Source: Oscillibacter valericigenes
GTDB lineage: Bacteria; Bacillota; Clostridia; Oscillospirales; Oscillospiraceae
Direction of reading: 5' to 3'
Length of the DNA stretch: 64,000 bases
Assembly: GCF_021531435.1 (NCBI RefSeq)
Contig: NZ_JAFBIS010000001.1
Coordinates: forward strand, 62,001 to 126,000
Shown here: one piece after another, positions 47,409-56,536 of the stretch
Layout of the letters: every line of letters starts with the position of its first letter
How positions within the stretch are numbered: position 1 is the first letter of the stretch
The notes under the pieces: generated by a model
Databases searched by the model: none
What the model saw: only the letters and a program-made list of their open reading frames with translations
Told to the model about the DNA's origin: nothing
Program-made: the position numbers and the translations under genes

Positions 47409-49100
47409 TCATTCGTCGGTGGAGTGGATGGTGCGGGCGGCTTCTTCCGAAGAGGTGACGCCCTCCGCTACCAGTTCCCGGCAGCGGTCCGCCAGGGAGA
47501 GGAACCCGCCCTTCCGGGCGGAAGCCAGAATCGCTTCCCGGTCGGCGCGGGCCAGGATTAGGCGGCGGAGCTGGCGGTCGATGAGCAAGATCTCAAAGAC
47601 ACCGGTGCGGCCCCGGTAGCCGGTGTGGAAGCACATGGGGCAGCCCTCGCCCTTGTAGAACTGGAGGCCGGGGGTGCGCTCCATGCCCAGCAGCTCCAGC
47701 TCCTCGTCGGTGGGGGTGTAGGCCCTGCGGCAGTGGGGACAGACCTTCCGCACCAGACGCTGGGCGATGACGCCCTTCAGGGCGCTGGCGGTGAGGTAGG
47801 GCTCCACGCCGATGTCAAACAGGCGGTCCAGCGTGGCCGCCGCGTCGCTGGTGTGGATGGTGGAGAGGACCAAATGGCCCGTGATGGCGGCCCGCATGGC
47901 GATCTCGGCGGTCTCGCCGTCCCGAATCTCGCCCACGGAGATGATGTCCGGGTCCTGACGCAGAATGGAACGGAGGCCGTTTGCGAAAGTCATGCCGACT
48001 TTTTCGTTGATCTGCACCTGGTTGACACCGTCGATGTTGTACTCCACGGGGTCTTCCAGCGTGACAACGTTGACGGATTCCGTATTCAGCTGCCGCACCA
48101 TGGTGCTCATGGTGGAGGACTTACCGCTGCCGGTGGGGCCCGCGATCAGGAACACGCCGCTGGTGCTGCGCATCAGGTACTGATACCGCTCCAGATTCCG
48201 CTCATCCAGGCCGATGCCCTGGGGCGTGAGAATCTGGCTGCTCTTGTCCAGCAGGCGGATGACCATTTTTTCGCCGTAGATGGTGGGAAGGGTGGAGATA
48301 CGCAGATCGATGTCGCTCTGCTTCACCCGCACATTGGAACGGCCGTCCTGGGGAATTTTCCGTTCGGAGGTGTTCATGCCACCCATGACCTTCAGGCGGG
48401 AGATGACGGAACCCTGGAGGTTCCGGGGCACGGTGAGGACATTGCGCAGGATGCCGTCCACCCGCATGCGGACGGCCATCTCGCCCTCCCGGGGTTCCAG
48501 ATGGATGTCGCTGGCACGCTCGGTGACCGCACGCTCGATGATGGAGTTCACCAAACGAATGGTAGGGGCGGAATGGGTATCGTCTTCGTTCAGAGCAGTG
48601 GAAGAGACCTGGGTGGACGCGGCGTCTTCGCCTACCTCCCGGCGCATCTCCTCAATGGCCCGGGCGGCGTTCTCGTTGCCGTAGAGGGTCATGATGGCCC
48701 GGTCCACCGCCTCGCTGGTGGCGATCATGGGCACCACGCGGCGGTGGGTGGCCTGCTTGACGTCCTCCACCGCCATGAAATTCAGGGGATCGCTCATGGC
48801 CAGGTAAATTTCATCTTTATCCAGCCGGACGGGCACCACATTGTGACGCTTGGCGATGCTCTTGGGCAGCACCTGGGCCAGTTCCGGGGGCAGGATGGTT
48901 TTGGAAAGGTCGATAAATTCCACACCCAGCTGCATTTCCAGTGCCTCGATCAACTGCTGCTCCGTGATGATGCCGGATTCGGTCAGCACATCGCCCAGGC
49001 GTTTTTTTGAAGTTTTTTGAAGCTCCAGCGCTTTTCCCAGCTGCTCATCCGAGATGAGACCGGCGGAGATCAGCAGGTCGCCCAGACGTTTATATGCCAT
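47409..49100 (-). CDS. pilB: Pilus assembly ATPase PilB (GspE family)
   Basis: 563 residues. Two MshEN-type N-terminal modules (RLGDLLISAGLISDEQL and RLGDVLTESGIITEQQL) of the kind that can bind cyclic-di-GMP are followed by the ATPase core: AGPTGSGKSSTM, VTLEDPVEYNIDG, ILRQDPDIISVGEIRD and VLSTIHTSDA. A zinc tetracysteine (CPHC, then CPMC) lies near the C-terminus. It drives pilin polymerisation. The MshEN modules are a plausible link to the cyclic-di-GMP enzymes at 5515-16183. AAAGGAA precedes ATG 49100. Confidence 0.93.
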   Translation of the reverse strand: MAYKRLGDLLISAGLISDEQLGKALELQKTSKKRLGDVLTESGIITEQQLIEALEMQLGVEFIDLSKTILPPELAQVLPKSIAKRHNVVPVRLDKDEIYLAMSDPLNFMAVEDVKQATHRRVVPMIATSEAVDRAIMTLYGNENAARAIEEMRREVGEDAASTQVSSTALNEDDTHSAPTIRLVNSIIERAVTERASDIHLEPREGEMAVRMRVDGILRNVLTVPRNLQGSVISRLKVMGGMNTSERKIPQDGRSNVRVKQSDIDLRISTLPTIYGEKMVIRLLDKSSQILTPQGIGLDERNLERYQYLMRSTSGVFLIAGPTGSGKSSTMSTMVRQLNTESVNVVTLEDPVEYNIDGVNQVQINEKVGMTFANGLRSILRQDPDIISVGEIRDGETAEIAMRAAITGHLVLSTIHTSDAAATLDRLFDIGVEPYLTASALKGVIAQRLVRKVCPHCRRAYTPTDEELELLGMERTPGLQFYKGEGCPMCFHTGYRGRTGVFEILLIDRQLRRLILARADREAILASARKGGFLSLADRCRELVAEGVTSSEEAARTIHSTDE

Positions 49101-49173
49101 TCCATGTTCCTTTCCCGCAAATATCGGAGAAAACTCTCATAATGCATGAAAATCCACCTTTTATCGTAAACCT

Positions 49174-49202
49174 ATCATACACATATTCTTTTTGTAAATC
49201 AA
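49174..49202 (-). promoter_or_regulatory. Promoter of the pilB-pilT-pilC operon
   Basis: On the minus strand TTGATT (49197-49202), 17 bp and TATGAT (49174-49179), 74 bp upstream of pilB. Confidence 0.65.
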
Positions 49203-49334
49203 GCCCTGTTTCCAGTTCCAGGATGAATATTTTGTAAAATACAGGATTTTCAAGGGGGATTTTCTCGAAATAAAGGGGAAAAATACCGTTTCTGAAAATA
49301 TTGAGAGAAAAGTAAAAAAATATTGGACTGTTGT

Positions 49335-49363
49335 TTGCCATCAGACGCGATATGTGATAGAAT
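49335..49363 (+). promoter_or_regulatory. Promoter of the giant pilin-like operon
   Basis: TTGCCA (49335-49340), 17 bp and TAGAAT (49358-49363), 43 bp upstream of the ATG. The 49101-49405 gap is AT-rich and holds only these two divergent promoters. Confidence 0.6.
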
Positions 49364-49405
49364 ACAATCGATTCTTTATATGTTATGTAAAGGGGGCGGG
49401 AGCAA

Positions 49406-52400
49406 ATGAAACGGAGCAAAAGCGGCTTTTCCATGACGGAACTGCTGACCGTGGTGGCGATCCTCGCGGTCCTCATAGCGGTGGCAGTTCCCGCCGTCAT
49501 TGCGGCCAGCAAAACTTTGAAGATGCGGGAACTGGACGATACCGCCCGGGAGATCTTCCTGGCCGCGCAGAATACGCTGACTGCCCGGAAGGCCGACGGG
49601 ACGCTGTCCGCCCCTGAAGGAGACCAGGTGGAAGGCCAGGAGGGCTGGTACTGGCTGTTTGACGGTGACACGGATTTCCTGCTGCCGGATGGGGCCGTGG
49701 AGCCTGCTGTGGCCGAGAATCATATCGCCATCTGGTATAACGCCGGATCCGCTATGGTTGTGGAGGTGTATTACGGCGAGAAGAACGGGAGCTTTGCGTC
49801 GCCTGGGTGCGATGAGTGGAATGTCGGTTATATTCAGAACGGAGCCTACTCCAACAGCAGGAGACAGAGCGGAAGCGCGGGAGAGGCGCGCGCGGAAAAG
49901 CGTATCGGATACTATGACGGCACCGACCTGCCCCGGGGCGCCGTGGAGCAGCTGCTGCCGCCTGTGCTGGAGATCGTAAATAGTGACGAACTGAAGGTCA
50001 TTGTCACTGTGCCGAAGCAACATAAAAAAAATGACTTAGCTGCGCCGCTTATTCCATCGGAATTAACTGTTTTGGTTGAAGGAACTGGGGAAGGCGGCCA
50101 GAAAGTACTGCTTTCTTTTGACCAAACGGGGTGCACGGATATCAGTTCCGGTGATAGCAGAAAATATGAACTGGTACTGGACAGCCTGACGGAGGAGAGC
50201 CTGCAGTTTAAAAAAGTGTGCCCGACCATCACCCCCGGCGCGAATATCCGGGTGACGGCGAAACTGTCGGCGGAGGACGAGAAAGATGAAGAAGGGAAGG
50301 TAATTACTCGCTATCTGTCCGCCAGCGCGCGGGAGGATACAAATAGTTTGTTTGCGGACCGGGATGAGAATAATATTGTGTCCGTTGCCTGTGCGCGCCA
50401 TTTGCAGAATTTGGAGGATAGTTTTTCCGGTTTTGCTTGTGCAAGTGCAGTTAACGTCAAGCAAACAAGCAGAATCGATTGGCCTGCCGACAAATGTGAT
50501 TTTTTCTCCATTGAAAACGACTGCATTAAGGCTTACGATGGCGGTAAATTGGAAATCCGTGGACTGGATGCTGGCCTGTTTAATAGTACATCTGAGAACA
50601 TGCAGATGGAACATATCCGTATTGTGAACCCAATTATTGAGGGGAGCGGCAATGTTGGCGCTCTGGTGAATACTGCCCAAAATGCTCGGATCGATGATTG
50701 CTGGATATATGCTACAACGATTAAACCAGAGAAGACGGAACCACAAACTGAGGACTTTAATGCACTAAAAACGGACTTTATTGTAAAAGGTGGAACTGTT
50801 GGCGGATTGGTCGGTAGTGCAACAGGCTGCACAATTACAAATTCTTTTGCAGCACTGTCTAAGGTGGAGGGAAATACTGTCGGCGGGCTGATCGGCAGCG
50901 CCAGCGGGTGTACCATCACAAATTGCTATGCCACGGCGGAAAACCTGTCCGGCAGCACATCCGCGATGTTCATTGGCAGCATGACCGGCGGAAACGTCAC
51001 CGGATGCTACGCGGCGGGCAATATCGCGTCTTCCGGTGGGACCGTCAGCGGATTTGCCAACGGGAGCGGTGAGTTCTCTAATTCGTATTGTGCGGTGTCT
51101 TATAACAATGAAGACGGTACGCCTACGGGAACGAAACCCCAATATGGCTTTGCCGCTGGCCCCGTTGTTGCCTGCGCTTATCTTGATGTGAATACTCCCT
51201 CTGTGGCAACGGAGAAGGCGGTGCCTAAGAGCTATGAGGAACTGAAGACCAGGGGCAGCAGTTGGAAGGCTCTTTCCGCGGCGGAAACTCATCCGTACCG
51301 AGCGGAGCTGAACGGACAAGCCTATCCCTTCCCGGGACTGAGCATGCCCCACTACGGAAGCTGGCCGGTGCAGACCGTGAAGGGCATCAAGCTGTATAAC
51401 AGCCCGGACGGTAAGAATGAGATTCAGGTTGTTTTGGTGCCCAATGGAGGCACGGCAACCATTTGGGCAGCGGTCGACGGCGACAGCGCGGATATTACGG
51501 TGAAAGTTCCTAAGAAGTTTTCCGGCCAAATTTTTGACAACAAAACTGGTGTACAATGCAGTCCAAAAGACGCAAATGGTCTGACGCAAATCGACATAAC
51601 AGTGAGAGACATAAAGGGGAATAACGATAAGAATCGCGTTGCATATTTTGACGTGATAGCCGGCGGTTATACTTTGCGGGCTGTTGTGGTGGTATACAGT
51701 GGAAGTATTGAGCTTTCACCTGTCGGTGGATTGAATGAAGGAAGAAAGACAGGCAGTGATGATTATTTGGGCAATGAGGTGCTTGGCTATCTGGCGCTGA
51801 GCAGCGAGAACAGCAGTAAACGGACGGCTACACTGACAACGGTTTTAAAGAATCTTTTGCCAAATAACCCCAAAAGTGAATTTGATGACCTATATAATAT
51901 TAAACCAACGGCAAACTGGTCTACCGACGGCAGTATTTTTGATAACTGGATGAAGATAAAGGATGGATATCCTGTTATCACTCCGGAGGAGGATCCCATT
52001 ACCGGTGTTCGGGTGTTGACCACAAAAAAGCTGGCGGATGGAGGCCTGGAGGTCACCGGCGCCGCCAGCGGTACAGTGCAGGCTGTTGCCGAATGGGCTA
52101 TGAATACGCAGTTGCCAGAGGAGCGTCAGTTGACAGCTAAAATGGACGTTCAGATGAAGGGAGCCCGGGCTTTGATTAAGGAGGCATCCGCTACGCCCTG
52201 CTTGGATGTGGAAGGTGGAACTGCTTCGAAGTCGGGATATCCGTATCAACTGGATCTGACGGCAGAGCCGGGGAAGGATATTAAACTGACCTTTACGCCG
52301 CATCTTTTTAACGGGCCAAAAACGGATACCACCAATGACCAGTATGATTGGAATGTATATCGTGTCGACGAGGACGGGAGTAAAGGAGACGAAGTGTCCA

Positions 52401-54790
52401 GAGGTGTGACACTGCCCAATACAGACGCCGAAAGCGGCGAGTACCCACTTAATCTGACAGAGCATCCTGCTAACGCCAGATATCTGGTGATGCTGACTTA
52501 TCACAACAATGATACGCAGGAACAATCCGTGGACTATATGTATTTCTCCGTGTACCGTTCCGCGAAAAGAGCAGAGGAGGCATCAGGAAATATCCAAATC
52601 ATAGACGGAGCAGAAAAGCTATTGGATGCTGTGAATCTGGGCGGCGGAATCTCCGCTGATGCGAAGGTGGAGCAGAAGCACAGCGAGAGCTATCCCACCG
52701 CAGATGTGGTGACGCTCCAGAGTTATGTGCAGGGGGCGGCCAATACCCAGACACAGTGGTCTTTCTCCACGGATGGTTCAAACTGGACGCCTATCACCGG
52801 CCATGTGGGCCCCCAGACAGTGTGGGAGAGTGTGATGGTAGATGGCAGGGAGACTCAGCGGATGCGGGCCACGGTGGAATGGAACTATGGGAACCAGCAG
52901 TTGGCGGACGGTACTGCCACCGGTGGCTCTGTTACTGTGACCGGCTTGGACGCCAATGAGTATGACAAACCGTTTACGTTCCAGATGAAGGCCGAGGCTG
53001 TGGAGAGCAGCGGAACGGAAGAAAGTGCTTATAAGACCATCACCGTGGCGGTGATGAATAAGCTGCGGATCGAGCCGCAGTCAAAGGTGCAACGGTATTA
53101 CGGTTTTTTGGGAGATTCGCCGAAGTCGGGAGATTTCCAAGCAAACAGAACGGCGGAAAGTGGAAGCTATGCATATGAGTGGTACGTTGGCGGCGGCAAG
53201 ATGGAGGGGGCAACAGAAAGCAAATGTACTGTGCCGGGCATTCCGGGGACAAGAGAAGTGGAATTGCGCTGGGGACCCTATACGTCGACCGCTGTGTTAA
53301 CCAACAAATCTGCCGGTGATGGATTTACCAGCAACATCAACTGGGATGAAGAACTGGAGGGTAAGCAGTATTTCTTGGTTGAAAAGGGTGTTTCACGGAT
53401 TATGGAGTTTTCTTGGGGAACAGGATTCCTTGACACTCGCAAAATAAGCAAGCATCCATCAACTAATACCGAAGTGACAGTTGAAGCAATAGGTGGAAAT
53501 TCAGAATATGAGAAAGAAGGAATCTATACTTATAAGGTTAGTGGTTTGGCTTTTAATAGAGATCAGGCGACAGAACTGATATGGGAATTGGCTAAGCAAT
53601 ATATTAGTAATAAAAAAACAGTGACGCATTATGCCTATGTTATCGGCATGGATATTAAAAAAGGCGATGAAGTGCTTTCAGATACCGGAGAGACCTTGAA
53701 TCTGGAGATGGGTGTGCCGACGACCCTTACCGCCGACTGGTTCTTCCCTCAGGAGCTTATGGATCTCGAGGTGCAACCTGATGGCAAGCCCGACATCCAA
53801 TGGGAGATCTCCAATACGGAGCTGGTGGATTTCACGGATGGAAATCATACCGGCGAAAGTGTCAGCCTGACGGCAAAAAAGTACAGCGCCACGGGTTACA
53901 CCACCACTGTCAAGGCTACCTGCACTGTCCGCTGTACCAACGGACGGGACTATACCTTTGTCAAATATGTACCGGTGGAAGTAGAACCTACAAATATGCT
54001 GACACTTAGTGTAACGCCTTGCGTCTCTGCGGATGTAGAGGACTTGCAGAAGTGCTTTGGAGAGGTGACTGATGAAACCGTTCTGGCAGCCAAGGATGGA
54101 ACAGACGGCCCGCTGACGCTGGTGCATGAAGAGGATTTCAACTGTAACCGTATGTACTTGAAGGTCAAGGCGAATGAGGATCTGACACCGTACCTCTGGA
54201 ACATTTCCTGCGACCAGTTCTTCGTTGATGTGAAGTGTATCCAGAGCCAGACGGATAAGTCAGTAATCTATATCCGTCTTGAAACGAAGGCCGCCAATGT
54301 GAAGCCCGTGGATCTGACGCTGACGGTACACATTGGCAAAGCGGATGTAGTCGAGATACCGATCCTGCTCTGCGACACGCCTGTTATTCGCCTGAAAGAC
54401 AAGGACGGGGCAGATGTGACCAACGGCAGTCTGCCGGTATACCAGAACCAGACGGACGCGGTATTGGTTAGACTGAATGCTGAAATGTCGCCGGATCTGC
54501 GAAACGCTGAAACGGGGGCCACGCTGGACAGCATCGAATGGATAATGGAAGCGCTTTCTGCGGGATATATTCCGGCAGACTACCTAGAGAAGGAGATTGC
54601 GGCGGATGGCACTATCACGGTCAAGGTCAAAGACCTGAAGCGTCTGCCGGACTTCCGTGTTATGATTCAGGCGCAAAGCGGCAAGAGCAGGCGTTCGGTG
54701 GCAGGTTATGCGTTGGTGTTTCTGCCAGAGGAAGACACTGGTTCCGGCAGCATGACCCGGCGGAAGAGATACAATGTTTTAGGAGCGTGA
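49406..54790 (+). CDS. Giant prepilin-like surface protein with GLUG repeats
   Basis: 1,794 residues. The N-terminus KRSKSGFSMTELLTVVAILA is a full class III prepilin leader (Gly-1, Phe+1, Glu+5) followed by the pilin assembly helix and a pilin-like first 150 residues. About residues 455-560 hold GLUG-type repeats (GGTVGGLVGSATGCTITNSF, NTVGGLIGSASGCTITNCY). The remaining 1,200 residues look like successive beta-sandwich (Ig/BIG-like) modules, without catalytic motifs. Such a protein should be processed by PilD and inserted at the pilus, most sensibly at the tip as an adhesin (inference). Base composition varies strongly along the gene (AT-rich near 50340-50760 and 53290-53680). GGGGGCGGGAG precedes the ATG. 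Confidence 0.85.
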   Translation: MKRSKSGFSMTELLTVVAILAVLIAVAVPAVIAASKTLKMRELDDTAREIFLAAQNTLTARKADGTLSAPEGDQVEGQEGWYWLFDGDTDFLLPDGAVEPAVAENHIAIWYNAGSAMVVEVYYGEKNGSFASPGCDEWNVGYIQNGAYSNSRRQSGSAGEARAEKRIGYYDGTDLPRGAVEQLLPPVLEIVNSDELKVIVTVPKQHKKNDLAAPLIPSELTVLVEGTGEGGQKVLLSFDQTGCTDISSGDSRKYELVLDSLTEESLQFKKVCPTITPGANIRVTAKLSAEDEKDEEGKVITRYLSASAREDTNSLFADRDENNIVSVACARHLQNLEDSFSGFACASAVNVKQTSRIDWPADKCDFFSIENDCIKAYDGGKLEIRGLDAGLFNSTSENMQMEHIRIVNPIIEGSGNVGALVNTAQNARIDDCWIYATTIKPEKTEPQTEDFNALKTDFIVKGGTVGGLVGSATGCTITNSFAALSKVEGNTVGGLIGSASGCTITNCYATAENLSGSTSAMFIGSMTGGNVTGCYAAGNIASSGGTVSGFANGSGEFSNSYCAVSYNNEDGTPTGTKPQYGFAAGPVVACAYLDVNTPSVATEKAVPKSYEELKTRGSSWKALSAAETHPYRAELNGQAYPFPGLSMPHYGSWPVQTVKGIKLYNSPDGKNEIQVVLVPNGGTATIWAAVDGDSADITVKVPKKFSGQIFDNKTGVQCSPKDANGLTQIDITVRDIKGNNDKNRVAYFDVIAGGYTLRAVVVVYSGSIELSPVGGLNEGRKTGSDDYLGNEVLGYLALSSENSSKRTATLTTVLKNLLPNNPKSEFDDLYNIKPTANWSTDGSIFDNWMKIKDGYPVITPEEDPITGVRVLTTKKLADGGLEVTGAASGTVQAVAEWAMNTQLPEERQLTAKMDVQMKGARALIKEASATPCLDVEGGTASKSGYPYQLDLTAEPGKDIKLTFTPHLFNGPKTDTTNDQYDWNVYRVDEDGSKGDEVSRGVTLPNTDAESGEYPLNLTEHPANARYLVMLTYHNNDTQEQSVDYMYFSVYRSAKRAEEASGNIQIIDGAEKLLDAVNLGGGISADAKVEQKHSESYPTADVVTLQSYVQGAANTQTQWSFSTDGSNWTPITGHVGPQTVWESVMVDGRETQRMRATVEWNYGNQQLADGTATGGSVTVTGLDANEYDKPFTFQMKAEAVESSGTEESAYKTITVAVMNKLRIEPQSKVQRYYGFLGDSPKSGDFQANRTAESGSYAYEWYVGGGKMEGATESKCTVPGIPGTREVELRWGPYTSTAVLTNKSAGDGFTSNINWDEELEGKQYFLVEKGVSRIMEFSWGTGFLDTRKISKHPSTNTEVTVEAIGGNSEYEKEGIYTYKVSGLAFNRDQATELIWELAKQYISNKKTVTHYAYVIGMDIKKGDEVLSDTGETLNLEMGVPTTLTADWFFPQELMDLEVQPDGKPDIQWEISNTELVDFTDGNHTGESVSLTAKKYSATGYTTTVKATCTVRCTNGRDYTFVKYVPVEVEPTNMLTLSVTPCVSADVEDLQKCFGEVTDETVLAAKDGTDGPLTLVHEEDFNCNRMYLKVKANEDLTPYLWNISCDQFFVDVKCIQSQTDKSVIYIRLETKAANVKPVDLTLTVHIGKADVVEIPILLCDTPVIRLKDKDGADVTNGSLPVYQNQTDAVLVRLNAEMSPDLRNAETGATLDSIEWIMEALSAGYIPADYLEKEIAADGTITVKVKDLKRLPDFRVMIQAQSGKSRRSVAGYALVFLPEEDTGSGSMTRRKRYNVLGA

Positions 54791-54794
54791 GGAT

Positions 54795-55583
54795 ATGGAG
54801 CGCGTGCGCGAAAAACTGCATAGCCGCACCGGCGCGTCCCTGCTCATCGCGCTGCTGTTTTTCCTGGTGGCGATGACGGTGGGGGCGGTAGTCCTCACCG
54901 CCGCTTCCGCCAATGCCGGACGGATCCAGAAAAACCGACAGGAGCAGCAGAACTATCTGGCGGTGGCTTCGGCGGCCGGACTGCTGCGGGAGGATATCAC
55001 CGGCGCCCCCTGCCTGACTTTTATCGGTTCTTACCGGCGGATCGATACGGAGATCATTACCTACTATGAATCGACAAACGCCGAGACCGGCGAAGTCACT
55101 ACCTGGACTACCACGGAGCACAAGACAGAGTACAAAAAGGACGCCGATGATGAAAGCGCCAGCGACGGCACCGGCCTCGATGAAAACAGCAAGTTGCTGA
55201 CCAACGGGATCGTATCACTGGATGATACCTACTATGCGACGGTACCTGAGTTGTGTTGTGCGGCACCTAAACAGAACTTAGAGAAAGACCTTGAATTTAA
55301 GGAGAATGACGAGTTAGACATTCCTGCGGTGAAAGGAAAAATCACGATTCAGACATATGGAAACGAGCGATATACCATCCGGGTGCAGCTGAACAGCCAG
55401 CGGAATGGTGTTTCCTCCAACGTCATGACCATGGTGTTTGCACCGAAGGTATCCGGGCCGGAGACCACGGTTTCCACAAGAAGCTGGAGTGCTGGAGATT
55501 CTCACTTCACTGAGGTCACCACAACGTACACGACCACCGTCACCTGGGAAGAGCCGGTCATCAGGAAGGGGGCGCTGGGATGA
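54795..55583 (+). CDS. PilX/GspK-like minor pilin
   Basis: 262 residues. RTGASLLIALLFFLVAMTVG is a pilin-like helix without Glu+5, as in GspK/PilX, which cap pilus tips. The rest is an extracellular domain of unknown fold containing a Cys-Cys pair (ELCCAAPK). It lies 4 bases after the giant gene and overlaps the next gene by 4 bp, so the four are one operon. Confidence 0.75.
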   Translation: MERVREKLHSRTGASLLIALLFFLVAMTVGAVVLTAASANAGRIQKNRQEQQNYLAVASAAGLLREDITGAPCLTFIGSYRRIDTEIITYYESTNAETGEVTTWTTTEHKTEYKKDADDESASDGTGLDENSKLLTNGIVSLDDTYYATVPELCCAAPKQNLEKDLEFKENDELDIPAVKGKITIQTYGNERYTIRVQLNSQRNGVSSNVMTMVFAPKVSGPETTVSTRSWSAGDSHFTEVTTTYTTTVTWEEPVIRKGALG

Positions 55584-55924
55584 GGAGATGGAACAAGCTG
55601 CGCTCCCGGAAAGGTGAGACGCTGACGGAGACGTTGGTGGCGATCCTGCTTGTTGGGCTTGCCAGCGTGGTGCTGGCCTCCATGATCAGCGCCGCTTCCC
55701 GCATGGGCGCCCAAGCTTTGGAGTGGGATACGGCATTGTATGAGGCTGTGACTGCGGTGGAAACGCAGCCGGATGAAGCAAAGACTGAAGCGGCCTATCC
55801 AAAGGTACAGGTAACGATCGGAAGCGAGCCTGCGGAAAATTTCGCTGTGACCTATTTCAGTGATGAGGATGGGACACTTTACTCCTACCGATATGAGAAG
55901 TCCACAGGAGGGGGTACGCCATGA
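55580..55924 (+). CDS. PilV/GspI-like minor pilin
   Basis: 114 residues. SRKGETLTETLVAILLVGLA is a prepilin leader with Gly-1 and Glu+5 (Glu at +1 as well, which is unusual, since +1 is commonly Phe or Met). A short globular domain follows. ATGA overlap with the next gene. By order and size it matches the I-type minor pilin of tip complexes. Confidence 0.78.
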   Translation: MRRWNKLRSRKGETLTETLVAILLVGLASVVLASMISAASRMGAQALEWDTALYEAVTAVETQPDEAKTEAAYPKVQVTIGSEPAENFAVTYFSDEDGTLYSYRYEKSTGGGTP

Positions 55925-56424
55925 TGCATAAGCTGCGCTCCCGGCGGGGCATGACGCTGAGTGAGGTACTGGTGGCGCTGCTCATCCTCTCCCTGGTGAC
56001 GGTGGGTGTGGCCGCCGGTGTCGGCGCGTCGGTGCGGGTGTACCGGCAGGCCACGGAGGCGTCCGACGCCCACATGCTGGCATCCACCCTGTCCACCGCT
56101 CTGATGGACGAGCTGCGCTATGCGAGAGACATCCAGGCTGACGGCAGCTTTACCAGCGATACGTTTGGAGAGGGTTCCTTGGTCGGAGTGACTGACGGAC
56201 GGATCACGGTGGGCGGCGAGAAGTTGCTGAGCGACGCCGCCTATGCAGGACTGCAGGTCAGAAATCTGGTGAAAGAGACGGAGACGCTGGATTTGGTCAA
56301 ACCTGTTAAAGTTAATAATGATACCGTATTTCAGGTAGCCTTTGAGATTTGCAACAGTGCCGGGACAGGCGTTCAACAAGTAGAGTTCTCCGTCAGTCCT
56401 TTGAATGACCCTGTGGGGGCGTGA
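55921..56424 (+). CDS. PilW/GspJ-like minor pilin
   Basis: 167 residues. SRRGMTLSEVLVALLILSLV shows a Gly/Met cleavage site and Glu+5. The globular part contains ASTLSTALMDELRYARDIQ, the usual helix of GspJ/PilW-type minor pilins. Last gene of the operon; a strong terminator follows. Confidence 0.8.
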   Translation: MMHKLRSRRGMTLSEVLVALLILSLVTVGVAAGVGASVRVYRQATEASDAHMLASTLSTALMDELRYARDIQADGSFTSDTFGEGSLVGVTDGRITVGGEKLLSDAAYAGLQVRNLVKETETLDLVKPVKVNNDTVFQVAFEICNSAGTGVQQVEFSVSPLNDPVGA

Positions 56425-56464
56425 GTGGATTTTGCTGGACATTTCCATCCGGAACGGGTATGAT

Positions 56465-56496
56465 AGACGCGGGAGTAAACTCCCGCGTCTTTTCAA
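56465..56496 (+). terminator. Terminator of the minor pilin operon
   Basis: A 12-bp perfect stem AGACGCGGGAGT/ACTCCCGCGTCT (56465-56476, 56479-56490) followed by TTTT. Confidence 0.85.
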
Positions 56497-56536
56497 ATGA
56501 CTGACTAATATAATTCTTGAAATTGGAGTGAATGAT

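Noticed and set aside
44922-47561. An 879-codon open frame on the plus strand opposite pilC and pilT
   Set aside because: It is low in real domain signals and lies antisense to two clearly identified pilus genes; high GC in third positions keeps the reverse frame open.
40158-49100. A type II secretion system instead of type IV pili
   Set aside because: pilT, pilM and several true prepilins are present and no secretin or outer-membrane genes are seen, which fits Gram-positive type IV pili.
49101-49405. A cyclic-di-GMP (GEMM) riboswitch before the pilus genes
   Set aside because: I looked for the conserved GEMM core and tetraloop receptor pattern in both divergent leaders and did not find it.
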